Positions 11,800 to 22,654 of a DNA stretch of 64,000 bases are shown here, in pieces. Below the pieces are notes generated by a model, which saw only the letters and a list, made by a program, of their open reading frames with translations, searched no databases and had not been told where the DNA came from. Within the stretch, counting starts at the first letter, position 1. Each line of letters begins with the position of its first letter. The position numbers and the translations under genes are program-made. Origin of the DNA: Limonium bicolor (taxonomy: Eukaryota > Streptophyta > Magnoliopsida > Caryophyllales > Plumbaginaceae); assembly GCA_023374045.1 (NCBI GenBank), contig CM041782.1:247409882-247473881 (forward strand). Direction: 5' to 3'.

Positions 11800-13884
11800 T
11801 GAAATACTCCAAACCTAGTTATGTTGTTTAAACATTTAAATATGGTATATTAAGACTAAAAAGAGTCTTAGAAGCATTAGTAAGCAATTTAAACAATAGA
11901 AAACACAAAATGTGCTTTAAGGTCAATAAAGGCCAAAATGTGCTCTAAGCTTGGGATAAGCTTGGTTAAGACCTAATGAACTTACCAAGACCTTATTTAT
12001 ATACTAATGAACATATTAAACCAATTACCAAAGAAAACCAAGCTTGAAAACAAGTTAAAACACAAAATGTGCTTTAAGGAGTCTTAAAGCACATTTTCGA
12101 ATAATTGTCTTGTAAATGAGTTTTGAATGGCTAAATGTCCATCATTACTCTTTAATTAACATTTGTACTATATAGTATCACATTTGGAAGTCTATATCAA
12201 TGGAAAATAAAAAATTTCACTTCTATGTGCCTTGTTTTTATGAATAGTGATTTTAATAAGCTAGTTTGTAACATATGTTTGCATAAGTAATTAAATTGAC
12301 AAATAAAGACTATAATACCCCTAAGTACTATTGGGGGCCGGTTTTCTTAAGTGTGGTGACTCACCACTCTCTTGTTAACATGTTAAGTAAATAAATATGA
12401 CTAACTAAAGTACTTTTTACTTTATAACTACAAATATCTTCTAAAAGCAAGTTTATCTTCATTTCTCCTTTCTTCCTTGCATTCCCACGGTTCCAAGCTC
12501 TCTTCAACCTCTCTTCTTCCTCTCTTTCACGGTAATACCACACCACCACCATTAAACTCCATCTTTGATCTCTTGTAACTTCTAGCTCACTTAACCAAAT
12601 CAAAAACAAACACCACCATTCTCTTAGTCTCATCAAGCTCTTCATTCCTATCTTCTCAAAGCTTCAAGATCACCATTTCGGTGCCATGGAGTTCCACCAT
12701 TAATGGAGCTTGAGCTTATATTTCTACATATTATTGATCTCCTTTGCTTCTAGGTAAGGAATCTCAAATAAAAACTTTATTTCCTCCATGTTTTGTTGTT
12801 GACCGAAAATGCCCATTGAAGGTGCTCTTTATATGGCTTTGTTTTAGCTTCATTCCAACCTTTCAAGGACTAGGTGGAGTCCTCTCTTGATAGATATTCA
12901 AACTCTCTTCAAAGACCAAGGTAAAACAACTACATTAATGTTTTTAAAATAATGTAAACCTAGGGTTTACAATGAGATGAAGCATTAAGCTTGTATACTC
13001 ATTACATTGCTTGTATATTGTTTAGTAGTTGACAAGGAATCAAGTACCTAGCCGATTTTAAACAAGAGAGAAGTTTGTGTGAAAAGAGGTAAACATGCTA
13101 ACCTAATGTGTTTAATGCCTTAGGAGAAATGAGCTTATAATGCTTGTTAAAACTACCTAAAGAGCAAATGGTAAATGACCTAGTGAGATGTTCTCAAGGA
13201 GACTCGTAAAAGGACATATGTGTTGTTGTATGTATTTGCAGGTCAAAGGCATATATATTATGGAAATTCAGTGTTTAAGAGTTATGCACTTTAAGGGCCT
13301 AAGAGCCATGCATTTTAAGGGCCTAAGTGCCATGCAATTTAAATTATGCACTATATTGTAATGTAGTGTGATTTGGGTGAAACTTTGTGTGTGAGAGTGT
13401 TCTTAGTGAATTTAGGTGTTCTTGTGTGCTTAATGGATAAAACAAAGTGTTTTGGCTTAGTAATGTTCTAGGAGAATCCATGTCAAAATTTAGGTAAGAA
13501 GCAAGAAGTTCTAAGTGTTTACATAAGGTTTGGTGAACTAGAAATGTTGGAAGTGCTTAAGTATTTTACAAGAGAAAATATGTCTTAAGGTGTTCTAGGT
13601 AAACAAAGGGACTTAGACATCAACTAGGGTTTAAGTGGTGAGAAATGATGCTTGGGAGATGATGTTAAAATGAGGAGAAAGCATTTTGGGATAGTAGTTA
13701 TCATAGGTGTTAGGAATTTTGGTATGAAATGAGTAAGTGTTTAAGGTGATAGATAATGAGTTTCATGGATGTTGTATGTGGATGTAAGTGTAGCAAATGA
13801 TGTTAGAAAATATTATAAGTGTTAGAGGTTTGGGGGGGAATTGGTTAAGTATTTAAAGGCTTAGAAAATGAGTGTTTTGCCTTG

Positions 13885-14135
13885 TCCGAACATCCGTCCG
13901 GACATGGACGTTCGGACAGGCCTGTTGCGTAAAAAATTTTCAGAGTCTCGACTTGTGTCCGACCTTGGGAGGTCTGGACACAAGTTCGGACGTGCCTGCT
14001 TCTACTTTGAAATTCTCTCGACCCATGTCCGAACTTCCGAAGTCCGGACACAAGTTCGGACAGGCGTCTGTTTTCAGTTTTGAGTCTCGACTTGTGTCCG
14101 AACTTGGGAAGTCCGGACACAAATTCGGACAGGCC
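13885..14135. repeat. GTCCG/CGGAC palindrome island in E2 5' LTR
   Basis: Repeated units of the form TGTCCGAACTT...AAGTCCGGACACAAGTTCGGACA spaced by about 70-80 bp, so every unit is an inverted repeat. The symmetry creates open frames on both strands with similar peptides, which are artefacts. The 3' LTR copy is at about 25668-25920. Confidence 0.75.
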
Positions 14136-15130
14136 ACTGTATGGACCAAAAACTTTGTTTTAAAGAAGAGAAAGTTGTCTAAAAATGGTGATTAGTTAGT
14201 AATGATGATATGAGGTTAATTAAGACATGTTAGGAGTGTTATAATGGCAATTAAAATGGTGAAGAGTTATAACAAGTGTGAAAATAAAATAAAATAGATA
14301 TGTGAAGTAACAAGTTAACAATGGACTAGTGCGTTAATTAACCGACGTTACTAATGTGTTTAGGATTCTCTCAAGGTGGAAACCAGTCGAAGCAAGGACC
14401 AAGGTATGGTTTTCTTGCAGTCTGTTGCCTACCGGTTTACACCGGCTTGTGTGTTGTTTGTTTTTCTGTGTGTTTATGACCTTGTAAGATTAAACCATGT
14501 AAAGAGTTTACAGTTGTTAAATATTATTATGTTGTTAAGTATGACTCTCTCTTCCCTTGTGTGTGTCTAACAAGACTCGACCTATATTTGTGAATTGTGT
14601 ATTGGGTTCATTAATGAACTACTAACAAGTGCTAACGGGGGAAGTGAGGAGTCTGGTCTGTTCCGGCCACGTGTGTGAGTATAGGAGTCGATGTCATAAC
14701 CGGTTCGATTCTCTTTGTATGTTATGGTTGTTTTCCAATTTGGTTTCCAACCTTCCCTTTAGCTTAACCAAGGGTATTTTACTGACTCACGTCGGGCCAC
14801 AAGGGCATACTATGTGTTATTTCGGTGTGCTTGGATCACTATATCCGAGGCACCTTGTGTTAAGTTATCCGTTCAATCTAACAGGACGGAAACGAGTTAT
14901 GTAACGAGCTTAGCATGAGCATGGCAACATTCTCTATGCTCTCTATGGGGACTAACTGTGTTGGTTCTCTTCCTAAAAGGAATTGTTCTTGTGTGATGTG
15001 TGTGATGTTGTGTACAATACCCATGTTATGATATATGCATAAGTTGTGTATTTTAAAATGAATGCCATGTCATCATGACAAATAGTTGCGCGCATCCCGG
15101 TAGCCGATGGGCTGCGCGTTAACCATACCA

Positions 15131-15179
15131 GCCAAGGGTTGCTGACCCCCTCGGGGGCTCCATATTTCTTTTACTGCAG
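15131..15179 (+). promoter_or_regulatory. Hairpin and 3' splice-like site (E2)
   Basis: An ACCCCC-TC-GGGGG stem at 15144-15156 is followed by a T-rich tract and CAG (15177-15179). Same arrangement as E1 (5028-5083) and E5. Confidence 0.45.
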
Positions 15180-15552
15180 GATGAGGATCGAAGAAGCGGA
15201 ATGGCTTTAGATTCTAGGATGCAGGTTTACTTTTGATTACTTTTGGATGTTGGGCCCGGGATGCGCCTGTGCTCCCGTGGCCTTATATATTTTGGTTGTG
15301 AACAGTTTACAGTGACAGTATACAGTAAAGGATGTAAGTAAACACTCGGTATTATGTTAATGTATATATGGTTATTAGTTCTATGCTCGGGAGTCTGATC
15401 ATCAGACCGGTACACTTGTATTTATTCAGCCTTGTTAACCACGTGGGTGGTTGACGGCGTTGTAGCACCAATCGTTTAGTTACTGTTTAGTTGTTTAAAT
15501 TCTGCTGCGATTTCAAGTAATGTTATATGGGTAATAGGGGTGTTACAAAAAG

Positions 15553-15579
15553 TGGTATCAGAGCGAAGTATCGCTCTGA
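15553..15579 (+). promoter_or_regulatory. E2 primer-binding site with hairpin
   Basis: TGGTATCAGAGC at 15553-15564, 5 bp after the LTR, matches initiator-Met tRNA. The overlapping stem ATCAGAGCGA/TCGCTCTGAT with loop AGTA is as in E1. Confidence 0.88.
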
Positions 15580-16439
15580 TGACTAGAATACCGAGCTTAG
15601 GAATCTACCGAGTTAGGAAACCTAACTACAGTTACCTAAGTGAACAGTTATGGAAAGGTTAACCACTAACTAAGTGTGGAGATACCTTATTATCGGGAAG
15701 CGTTACAACCGTTGGACCGATAAGTGTGCAAGCATGTTGCTAATGAATGTTCATGTGAATTCAGATGTCAGGTCGACCGAGAGGTAGAGGCCGTGGACAC
15801 GGTACTGGAGATACGGATGACCATGGAGAGAATACTACGGCCCAGGTTATGGCCGAAGCTGTAGTGGCCGCCGTAGCTCAAATGGTCCCACAACTTGTAG
15901 CTGCGATTCAGCAGGGGCAACAGCCCGGAGTTCAACCACCACCGCCACCGCCACGAGAGAACAACTGGGTCAAGGCGTTGGCTGATCTGAGGCCACTATC
16001 ATTCAGTGGGGAGACCGACCCTCGTAAGCTGGAGGCATACATCTCCGAGATGGAGACTGCCTTCGAGACCTTAGCGGTACCTGATGAGGTCAAGGTTCGA
16101 CTTGCCGCATACTATTTGAAGGGTTCGGCATAGAGCTGGTGGAAGCTAGTATGGGAGGGCAGAGTTGCTGACCCGACCTTTCAGTGGAGGGAGTACACGG
16201 CTCTGCTGCGAGCCAAGTACTACCCGATACACGTGCAAGAGGCCAAGCGCCTGGAGTTGGACAATCTGAGGCAAGGGGATAAGATGACGGTAGATGAGTA
16301 CTACTCAGCCTTCATCGGACTTATCCACCTGCTACCGGATCTGGGTTACTCAGACCGGATTCTTGTGAACCGTTTCTACAACGGACTGAGCTACCGCCTA
16401 CGCTATGGCATGGGGCCAACTGGATATACTACTTTGCAG

Positions 16440-16534
16440 GTAATGGGACTACAGTGTGATGTGAATAAGTATGTACAATGTGTTAATGTGATGTGAATTT
16501 ATTTGGCGGGGCATAACTGACACCCTAAATATAG
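16440..16534 (+). other. Predicted intron 1 of E2 gag
   Basis: 95 bp, GTAATG donor after CAG and ATATAG acceptor. Without removal the frame ends at 16494-16496. With removal, gag continues in phase 0 into a segment with typical gag character (YHAAAIVEITVRLRDEE). Confidence 0.6.
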
Positions 16535-16790
16535 GAGTGCTACCATGCCGCTGCAATTGTGGAGATCACCGTCCGTCTGAGGGACGAGGAGAGTGCGCTT
16601 AAGCGCAAGGCCATGAACGAGGGCCAAGGCACGCAAGGGCAATGGGGAGGAAAGAAGAAGTCATACCCCCAGTCCCAGAAAGGACAGTAACAGGGTGGCA
16701 AGGGCCAAACCCAGACCACCACTACTGAGGAGCCTTTGCAGCTCACCTATGCGTATGCGGCCAAGCCCCTACGTTCTTACCCACCCAAGG

Positions 16791-16872
16791 GTAATTAACA
16801 AATTTCCATACCGAAATCTAGTGTGTGTTATTAACTTGTGAAGTATGTACTGAGTGTGTGATGTGTTAGCAG
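16791..16872 (+). other. Predicted intron 2 of E2 gag
   Basis: 82 bp, GTAATT donor and TTAGCAG acceptor, phase 1. Its removal joins the Pro/Tyr/Lys end of exon 2 to the zinc-knuckle exon in frame. Confidence 0.6.
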
Positions 16873-17214
16873 CTAGCACGGGCTCTAGACCGGAGCGCCA
16901 CTATTACTGCAAGTGGTGTAACGGAGACCACCCCGGCAAGGACTGCAAGGGTAATGATGTGCAGTGCCGATACTGCAAGAAGATGGGGCACCACGACTAT
17001 GAGTGCTGGCAGAACCCGAACAGTAGAAACTACAGGCCCAAGGGGCAATGGAAGGGTAAGGCCACTGCGACCACCGATGGCCCGAAGACGGCGAATCAGC
17101 CACCCCCAGATCAGAGGTACACAGATTCCCAGAAGGGGAAGGGGTCGGGGTCCGGCAAGGCCGCCCTGAATGTGGTGGACTGGTCTGAAGCGCCAGGGCC
17201 CTCTTCTAGACCAG

Positions 17215-18281
17215 GTACCGCCTAAACTATTGAGTGAAATAAGTGTTTGCATACCGCATTTCATGCATGTGTGTTAGTGAGTTTAAGTAAACAACCATGT
17301 GAGTAAACAATTAAAGAATAGTGTGAAAGTCACCTAATTAGGTAATTCTAAACTTAAAGGAACCTTCAATATATGTTATCCAATCCTACCCACACCAAAC
17401 CCTGAAGAAACTACCATCGACATCACCGACTTTCCAATGGAGCAATGTCAGGTCATCCAACCAGGTATGGTACTCTTAAATGGATACCTGACACCGGAAG
17501 CACAAATCCATATCATCAGATGATGTGATGAACTTAGAGCAAAACCTAGAGGTTTCTACACACCCGAATACCCAAATGGATCAAGAATGCAACTGAAGAT
17601 GATGTGCATGGGTAAGGACTGGAACCCTTACACCAAGACATATCAAGAAGTGCGAGCTGAAGACGGAGCAACAGTACCAAGTATACCTGAGGAGTTCCTT
17701 GCGGTCGTTAACCACGCCGTGGGAATTGCTCAACAAGTTGAAAAGGATTCAATTCCAAATGTGAAAGCAGATCTATGCATTGTGAACTTCTACCAGAAAG
17801 GTGGACGGTTAGGTTTACACCAAGACAAGGACGAGTCACCCAAGTCTCTAAGTAAGGGAGTACCCGTGGTGTCTTGGTCCATTGGTGATACCGCAGTGTT
17901 TGTGTATGGTGAGCAGAAGCATGCTGATCTCGCAAAGAAGCTAGTGTTGAAATCAGGAGACGTGTTAATCATGGGTGGGCAGTCAAGGATGCTATATCAT
18001 GGCATCAAAAAGATCAAACTGAATACCGCGCCGTCGGCAGTGATCAATGCCACACACATGAAACCCGGACGTTTGAATTTGACCTTCAGACAGTTTTAAG
18101 CCTTGTATAAATATGTGATGTGATAAACTAGTGTATGACAAGAATGTTGTAAGTGTTAATCATGGCGACAGTATGAGCCAACGAATGTTGTAAAAAGAGT
18201 GTGTTAATGAATAAAGTGGAGTTGTTTGAAGTATGTCAACCGTGTTGTTACCGAATACTTATTAATTTGCCAATGAATTAG
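17215..18281 (+). other. Predicted intron 3 of E2, containing the AlkB frame
   Basis: Donor CAG|GTACCG at 17214/17215; acceptor AATTAG|G at 18281/18282. Removal joins the last gag codon phase (one leftover base) to pol in frame. A second acceptor AATTAG|G at 17341/17342 opens the AlkB frame in the same phase, so either AlkB or pol could be spliced to gag. AlkB ends with TAA at 18097-18099. The piece 18100-18281 is AT-rich and contains ACTTATTAAT, a fair branch-point candidate. Confidence 0.55.
17342..18099 (+). CDS. AlkB-type 2-oxoglutarate/Fe(II) dioxygenase inside the retrotransposon
   Basis: Predicted nucleic-acid demethylase: AlkB proteins oxidise N-methyl groups on DNA or RNA bases using Fe(II) and 2-oxoglutarate. 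Seen: frame open from the acceptor AATTAG|G at 17342, with PGMVLLNGYLTPEAQIHII, GFYTPEYPNGSRMQLKMMC, GKDWNP, then NFY, the iron ligands of LHQDKDES (H and D, about 17818-17826), LKSGDVLIMGG, the distal His of MLYHGI (about 17998) and RLNLTFRQF, the R-x5-R 2-oxoglutarate motif. The stretch from ATG 17587 (170 codons) holds the complete catalytic core; a TGA at 17521-17523 interrupts the N-terminal part. Family knowledge: GKDWNP...LHQDKDES...RLNLTFRQ(Y/F) is the plant ALKBH1-like type. Intron-free here, which suggests capture as cDNA. It lies between the gag zinc knuckles and protease, same strand. Activity and substrate unknown. Confidence 0.88.
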
Positions 18282-20460
18282 GCTGTGCACTCGGAACGGG
18301 AGGTATACTGAGTGTCTGCAATGAGGCAGAAGCCGGCAGGAGCGGCATAATCCTCACCGGTACCTTTCCAGTCAATGGCGTGGACGCTTCGATCTTGTTC
18401 GACTCCGGAGCCTCTCATACATTTATTTCGCTATCCTTTGCGAAGAGGCTGGGGTTAGACGGTGATGAGATGCCAGACTTCCTAGTCACTCTCCCGTCGA
18501 AAGAGCGGATCAGGTGTACCCGCTACCACCAAGATGTTGTTGTGAGAATCAGAGGTGAAGAGTTTCCGATCGACTTGATAGAGTTTGACGGACTCGGTTT
18601 TGATGTGATTGTTGGGATGAACTGGTTGGAGCGGTACAAGGGCAGAATCCTGTGTGCCGAGCATCGTCTGCTTCTTCGGAGTCCATCTGGGGTTACCATA
18701 TCTTACCGCCAGAGGCCCAGGGAGCCTTCGACTCAGATCATCACCGCCATGGCTATGTATCGTGAACTACGACGAGGGAGTGATGTATACCTCTGCTATG
18801 TCCAGGACATAGAGAGAGATCCAGAGTTTAGTCCTGATGTGTCGGTAGTGTCGGAGTTTCCTGATGTATTTCCTAAGGAACTGCCGGGCATGCCGCCAGC
18901 ACGGGAAGTGGAGTTTGAGATTGATTTGGTTCCGGGCACCGGACCAATTGCGAAGGCGCCCTATCATATGGCTCCAGCAGAGATGACTGAGCTCAAGGAG
19001 CAGCTGAGAGACTTACTCGACAAGGGGTTTATCCGCCCTAGTGTTTCACCATGGGGAGCGCCGGTCCTCTTCGTGAAGAAGAAGGACGGTAGCCTCCGCC
19101 TGTGTATTGACTATCGAGAGCTGAATGCAGTTACGGTGAAGAACCGTTACCCTTTACCACGCATCGACGATCTATTTGATCAGTTGAGGGGAGCATCAGT
19201 ATTCTCCAAGATAGATCTACGATCCGGATACCATCAGATTGCCATCCGTGACAGTGATATCGAAAAGACAGCATTCAGAACTAGGTATGGGCATTATGAG
19301 TTTACAGTTATGCCGTTTGGGTTATCCAATGCACCCGCTAAGTTCATGGACTTAATGAACCGCTTGTTCCAAGATCAGTTGGACAAGTCAGTGGTAGTCT
19401 TCATCGATGATATTCTTATGTACTCAAAATTGAGAGGTGATCATGAAAGCCACCTGAGAAATGTGTTACAAACATTGAGGAAGAATCAGTTATATGCTAA
19501 ATTTTCAAAGTGTGAATTCTGGCTGAACCAAGTATCCTTTCTTGGTCATGTGATTTATGAGGTCGGGATCGCTGTTGATCCGGCAAAGATTGATGCAGTG
19601 CGCACCTGGCCTAGGCCGAAGACAGTTACCGATATCAGGAGCTTCCTCGGTCTGGCAGGTTATTATAGGAGGTTTGTGAAGGACTTCTCCAGTGTCTCGA
19701 AGCCGATGACTTCCTTGATGAAAAAGGATGCACCATTCGAGTGGACAGTCGACTGTGAGAGTTTTTCAGAGTCTCAAGGATGCTCTGACATCTGCACCGG
19801 TCCTGACTTTACCAGACGGTCCAGATGGTTTTGAGGTCTATTGCGACACATCAGGCAGAGGTATGGGTTGGTGTTGATGCAACACGGGAAGGTCGTAGCT
19901 TACGCCTCCCGACAGCTGAAAAAGCATGAAGAGAACTACCCTACCCACGACTTAGAATTGCGGGCCATTGTCTTCGCACTGAAGATATGGCAACATCACT
20001 TGTATGGGGTAAGTGTGACGATTTATTCTGACCACAAGAGTTTAAGGTACTTGTTCACTCAGAAGGAGTTGAACATGAGACAAAGAAGGTGGGTTGAATT
20101 TCTGAATGACTACGACATTAATCTGCAATATAAGGAGGGTAAGGCAAATGTGGTAGCTGACGCACTGAGTCGCCGAGCACACTCTCTCCATTCGCTAGTC
20201 TCTCATTCTAGCTTGGTTGAAGAGGTGCGGAGTGCTCAGATGATGGATCAGTATATGATGGAGATTAGACAGAAGCTTATTGATGGCACATTCGAGGGTC
20301 AGAAGTACGACTTCAGACTCCACGATGATGACCTGATTAGGCTTAATGGCCGATTGTGTATACCGAGGAGTAGCGTAGATTTGAAGGAGCGCATATTGAG
20401 TGAATCCCATTGTTCTACTACTTCGATTCACCCCGGAGCTTCAAAGATGTATAAAGATAG
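18282..20460 (+). pseudogene. pol: E2 pol: protease, reverse transcriptase, RNase H
   Basis: Aspartic protease motif [10 protein letters not shown] (about 18398), then a Ty3/gypsy reverse transcriptase: [51 protein letters not shown] and the catalytic [12 protein letters not shown] (about 19393-19428), a thumb with FLGHV, and RNase H with [28 protein letters not shown] and [10 protein letters not shown], ending in [13 protein letters not shown] single extra T in the T-run 19762-19766 and one missing G near 19868-19871 shift and restore the frame; a third shift occurs near 20446-20500. Usual start is by splicing at 18282; no good ATG precedes the protease. Typical of the chromovirus branch. 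Confidence 0.93.
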
Positions 20461-21064
20461 AAAGATATTTTTGGGACTGGAATGAAAAAGATGTGAATGA
20501 CTATGTGTTGAGGTGTCTCACTTGTCAGAAGGTCAAGTTTGAGCACCGAGGCCGGTGGTGGTATGGTACAGCCAATGCCAGTGCCTGAGTGGAAGTTCCA
20601 TGACATTTCTATGGACTTCGTAGTAGGGCTTCCGCCTGCAAGGGGAGGTCTGAATATGATTTGGGTTGTTGTTGACCGACTGACCAAGGTGGCCCGATTC
20701 ATTCCGATGAAGGACACTTGGAAAGTGGCAAAATTGGCAGAACTCTTCGACAGAGAGATTGTAAGACACCATGGGGTACCGAAAATGATTGTATCTGACA
20801 GAGATACCAGATTCTTATCGAGATATTGGAAGTCTACACGAGAAGCATTGGGTACCAAACTGAAATTGAGTATTGCGTTTCACCCACAGACCGATGGTCA
20901 GAGTGAGCGCACCATCCAGACACTTGAGGATATGTTACGTGCATGTGCACTTGACTTTCAGACCAGCTGGATTGACAAGTTACATCTGATCGAGTTTAGC
21001 TACAACAACAGTTACCATGCTTCGATCAAGATGTCTCCCTTCCAGGCATTATACGGTAGACCAT
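20461..21064 (+). pseudogene. int: E2 integrase: zinc-binding and DDE catalytic core
   Basis: The HHCC zinc-binding part straddles a frameshift: [18 protein letters not shown] lies just upstream and VLRCLTCQKVKF downstream. From about 20539 the core is open, with the DDE residues in DISMDFVVGLP, IVSDRDTRF and the E of RTIQTLEDMLRAC. It ends at the conserved ALYGRP, where the family-4 solo LTR was inserted (TSD ACCAT 21060-21064). A further frameshift lies near 20545-20560. Integrase inserts the cDNA into chromatin. Confidence 0.92.
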
Positions 21065-22654
21065 TGATAAGTGTCCAAATGAGCATGATTTATAGGTGTA
21101 TTTCATATATAATATTAGCACTTTTCTTGCTCATTTCTCCACTTCGGTTAGTTTTCCTCTAGTTTATGTTTTATTGTTTATCTCACAAATTTATTGGTTT
21201 AACATGAGGAAAACCAAGCTGGGAGTAAAGTAGATTAAGAGACAAACGCATTGACGCAAACGGCTCAGAAAACGGACTTATAACGAAGAATGTAGAGCCG
21301 GTCAAAAGAGTCACGCGAGAGTCACGCGGTGGACTGGTGCAACCGCCCCTAAGTGGCGGACGTCACACGGACAACCGCCAGGCGGACAGGGCTGAGGCAA
21401 CCGCCTCTTAACGGGCGGTTAAGGAGGCGGACGAGGCACAAGCAACCGCCTCGCGGTCAACATAGAGGCTACCGCCTCTAAACTCGCGGTCACCACACAG
21501 GCAACCGCCTCGAGGTCAACATAGAGGCTACCGCCTCTTAATCTCGCGGACAACACAGGAGTTACCGCCACTTAGCAGGCGGACACCAATAACCGTGACT
21601 AATTATCAGTCGCGACCAGTATCTTCTTCGCGCCGTCGTCGTCTGCAACTCGCCCGACTCGCCCGCAACTTATCCATCTACTCCGCACGCGTATTCAGTC
21701 TGTTCCCTGCGCAATCAATGAAGCAATCAATGCTCTTCTTCATCTGCAATCAAATTTGTACGGATCCAAACCTCTATATAAACCCACCACCTTAACTGCA
21801 TAAAGACACACCACGCACGACGGGAGTCTGAAGAAACCATTCACCACACTCACCCATTCGCTTCCACTTATATTTCCTCCCGTATCACCACATCGTTCCA
21901 CACTCACGCAGTAACAAAAGAAATAGAAGAACAGCAGTGAGAGCGAGAACAGACCAGTTCTTCCTCTGAATTAATGTCAAAATCTATCTGTGTAATCTTC
22001 TTATCTCCGTTAATGTCTGAGTAATTTTCTTTTGTATCCTAGGATGGGGGTTTGATTTCTAATATTACGTAATTAATATTTATCACCTGTTTCTCTCATT
22101 TAATTTTTTAATTCCTTTCAACTAATATTGCTAAATGCTTTGCGCGACAAACGACTGCATTTATTTGGTAATTATCAACATATGATTTTGAGATAGTCTA
22201 GGTACCACAAAGGAATTAATCTTAGTATTACACTCCGGACTGAGCAGGAAAATATTAAGGCTTTTATTAAGAGTTCGTAACTGACAATTATTAACTCTAA
22301 TAGGCAATAAATAATTGAGACATGGTTATAAATATGGTTAAGTAATTTAGGAAATTCCCCCGCTATCCTAGGATACATTTTTCCATTCACATCACTTAAT
22401 TCACCTTTTAACTGTTTTTATTATTTCTGTATTAATTTAACAACAAATCAAGCTTGCCTCCGGCTAAACCCCTTTTTACAGTTTTTAAGTAACTACCAAG
22501 GCTAGGGTAAATTGAACAATCTCCCTGTGGATACGACACTCGTTATACTACTACGACCGGGATTTGTTTGCAGCCCGACGTTTATAATTTGAGTTTTTAA
22601 TTTCCTTTCTTTTAATTTTACACCATTTCAACCACTCAGAAATAACAGTCTGCA
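21065..22654 (+). mobile_element. Family-4 solo LTR inside E2 integrase
   Basis: 1590 bp from TGATAAGTGTCC to ACAGTCTGCA, with perfect TSD ACCAT at 21060-21064 and 22655-22659. No internal region or second LTR, so it is a solo LTR left by recombination. It is the opposite-strand relative of the LTR at 1-1031/36267-36764. It contains a GC-rich CCGCC/GGCGG palindrome island (about 21250-21590), a TATATAAA box (about 21775) and CTCCCTGTGGATACGAC (about 22521), the latter typical of Athila/Tat-like U5 regions. A small frame at 21595-21795 is not a gene. Confidence 0.9.

Larger units (their letters stand above)
11800..15547 (+). repeat. E2 5' LTR
   Basis: 3748 bp from TGAAATACTCC to GTGTTACA. It shares landmarks with the E1 LTR: perfect hairpin 12064-12097, possible leader-intron signals (donor about 12753, acceptor about 13241), GC island 13885-14135, tandem hairpins plus 3' splice-like CAG 15131-15179. 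Confidence 0.9.
15765..17214 (+). pseudogene. gag: E2 gag: capsid and two-knuckle nucleocapsid, probably three exons
   Basis: Structural polyprotein of a Ty3/gypsy element. ATG at 15765 opens an Arg/Gly-rich N-terminus (MSGRPRGRGRG), then an Ala/Gln/Pro-rich linker and a capsid core with LKGSA, WREYTALLRAKYYP and LDNLRQGDKMTVDEYY. One frame is kept across exons 15765-16439, 16535-16790 and 16873-17214 if two GT-AG introns are removed (CAG|GTAATG to ATATAG|G; AAGG|GTAATT to TTAGCAG|C). The last exon has two zinc knuckles: C-x2-C-x3-H-x4-C (short spacing) and canonical C-x2-C-x4-H-x4-C. Nonsense codons at 16131-16133 (TAG) and 16688-16690 (TAA) make this copy inactive. Introns are inferred from phase and gag homology only. 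Confidence 0.8.

Noticed and set aside
13845..14195. Overlapping frames on both strands with similar GHKFGQ/GHKSRL peptides.
   Set aside because: Produced by the symmetric GTCCG/CGGAC repeats; no conservation as protein.
17342..18099. AlkB as a fragment of an integrated plant RNA virus.
   Set aside because: No viral replicase, helicase or coat sequence flanks it, and its motifs are closest to plant ALKBH1-like proteins; a tree is still needed.
15765..18099. A gene-fragment capture by a DNA transposon (Pack-type).
   Set aside because: No terminal inverted repeats or extra target duplication around AlkB; it shares strand and splice phase with gag and pol.
19762..19871. Programmed frameshifting in E2 pol.
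   Set aside because: The two shifts lie within RNase H, restore each other and fall in homopolymers; decay or sequencing error is simpler.
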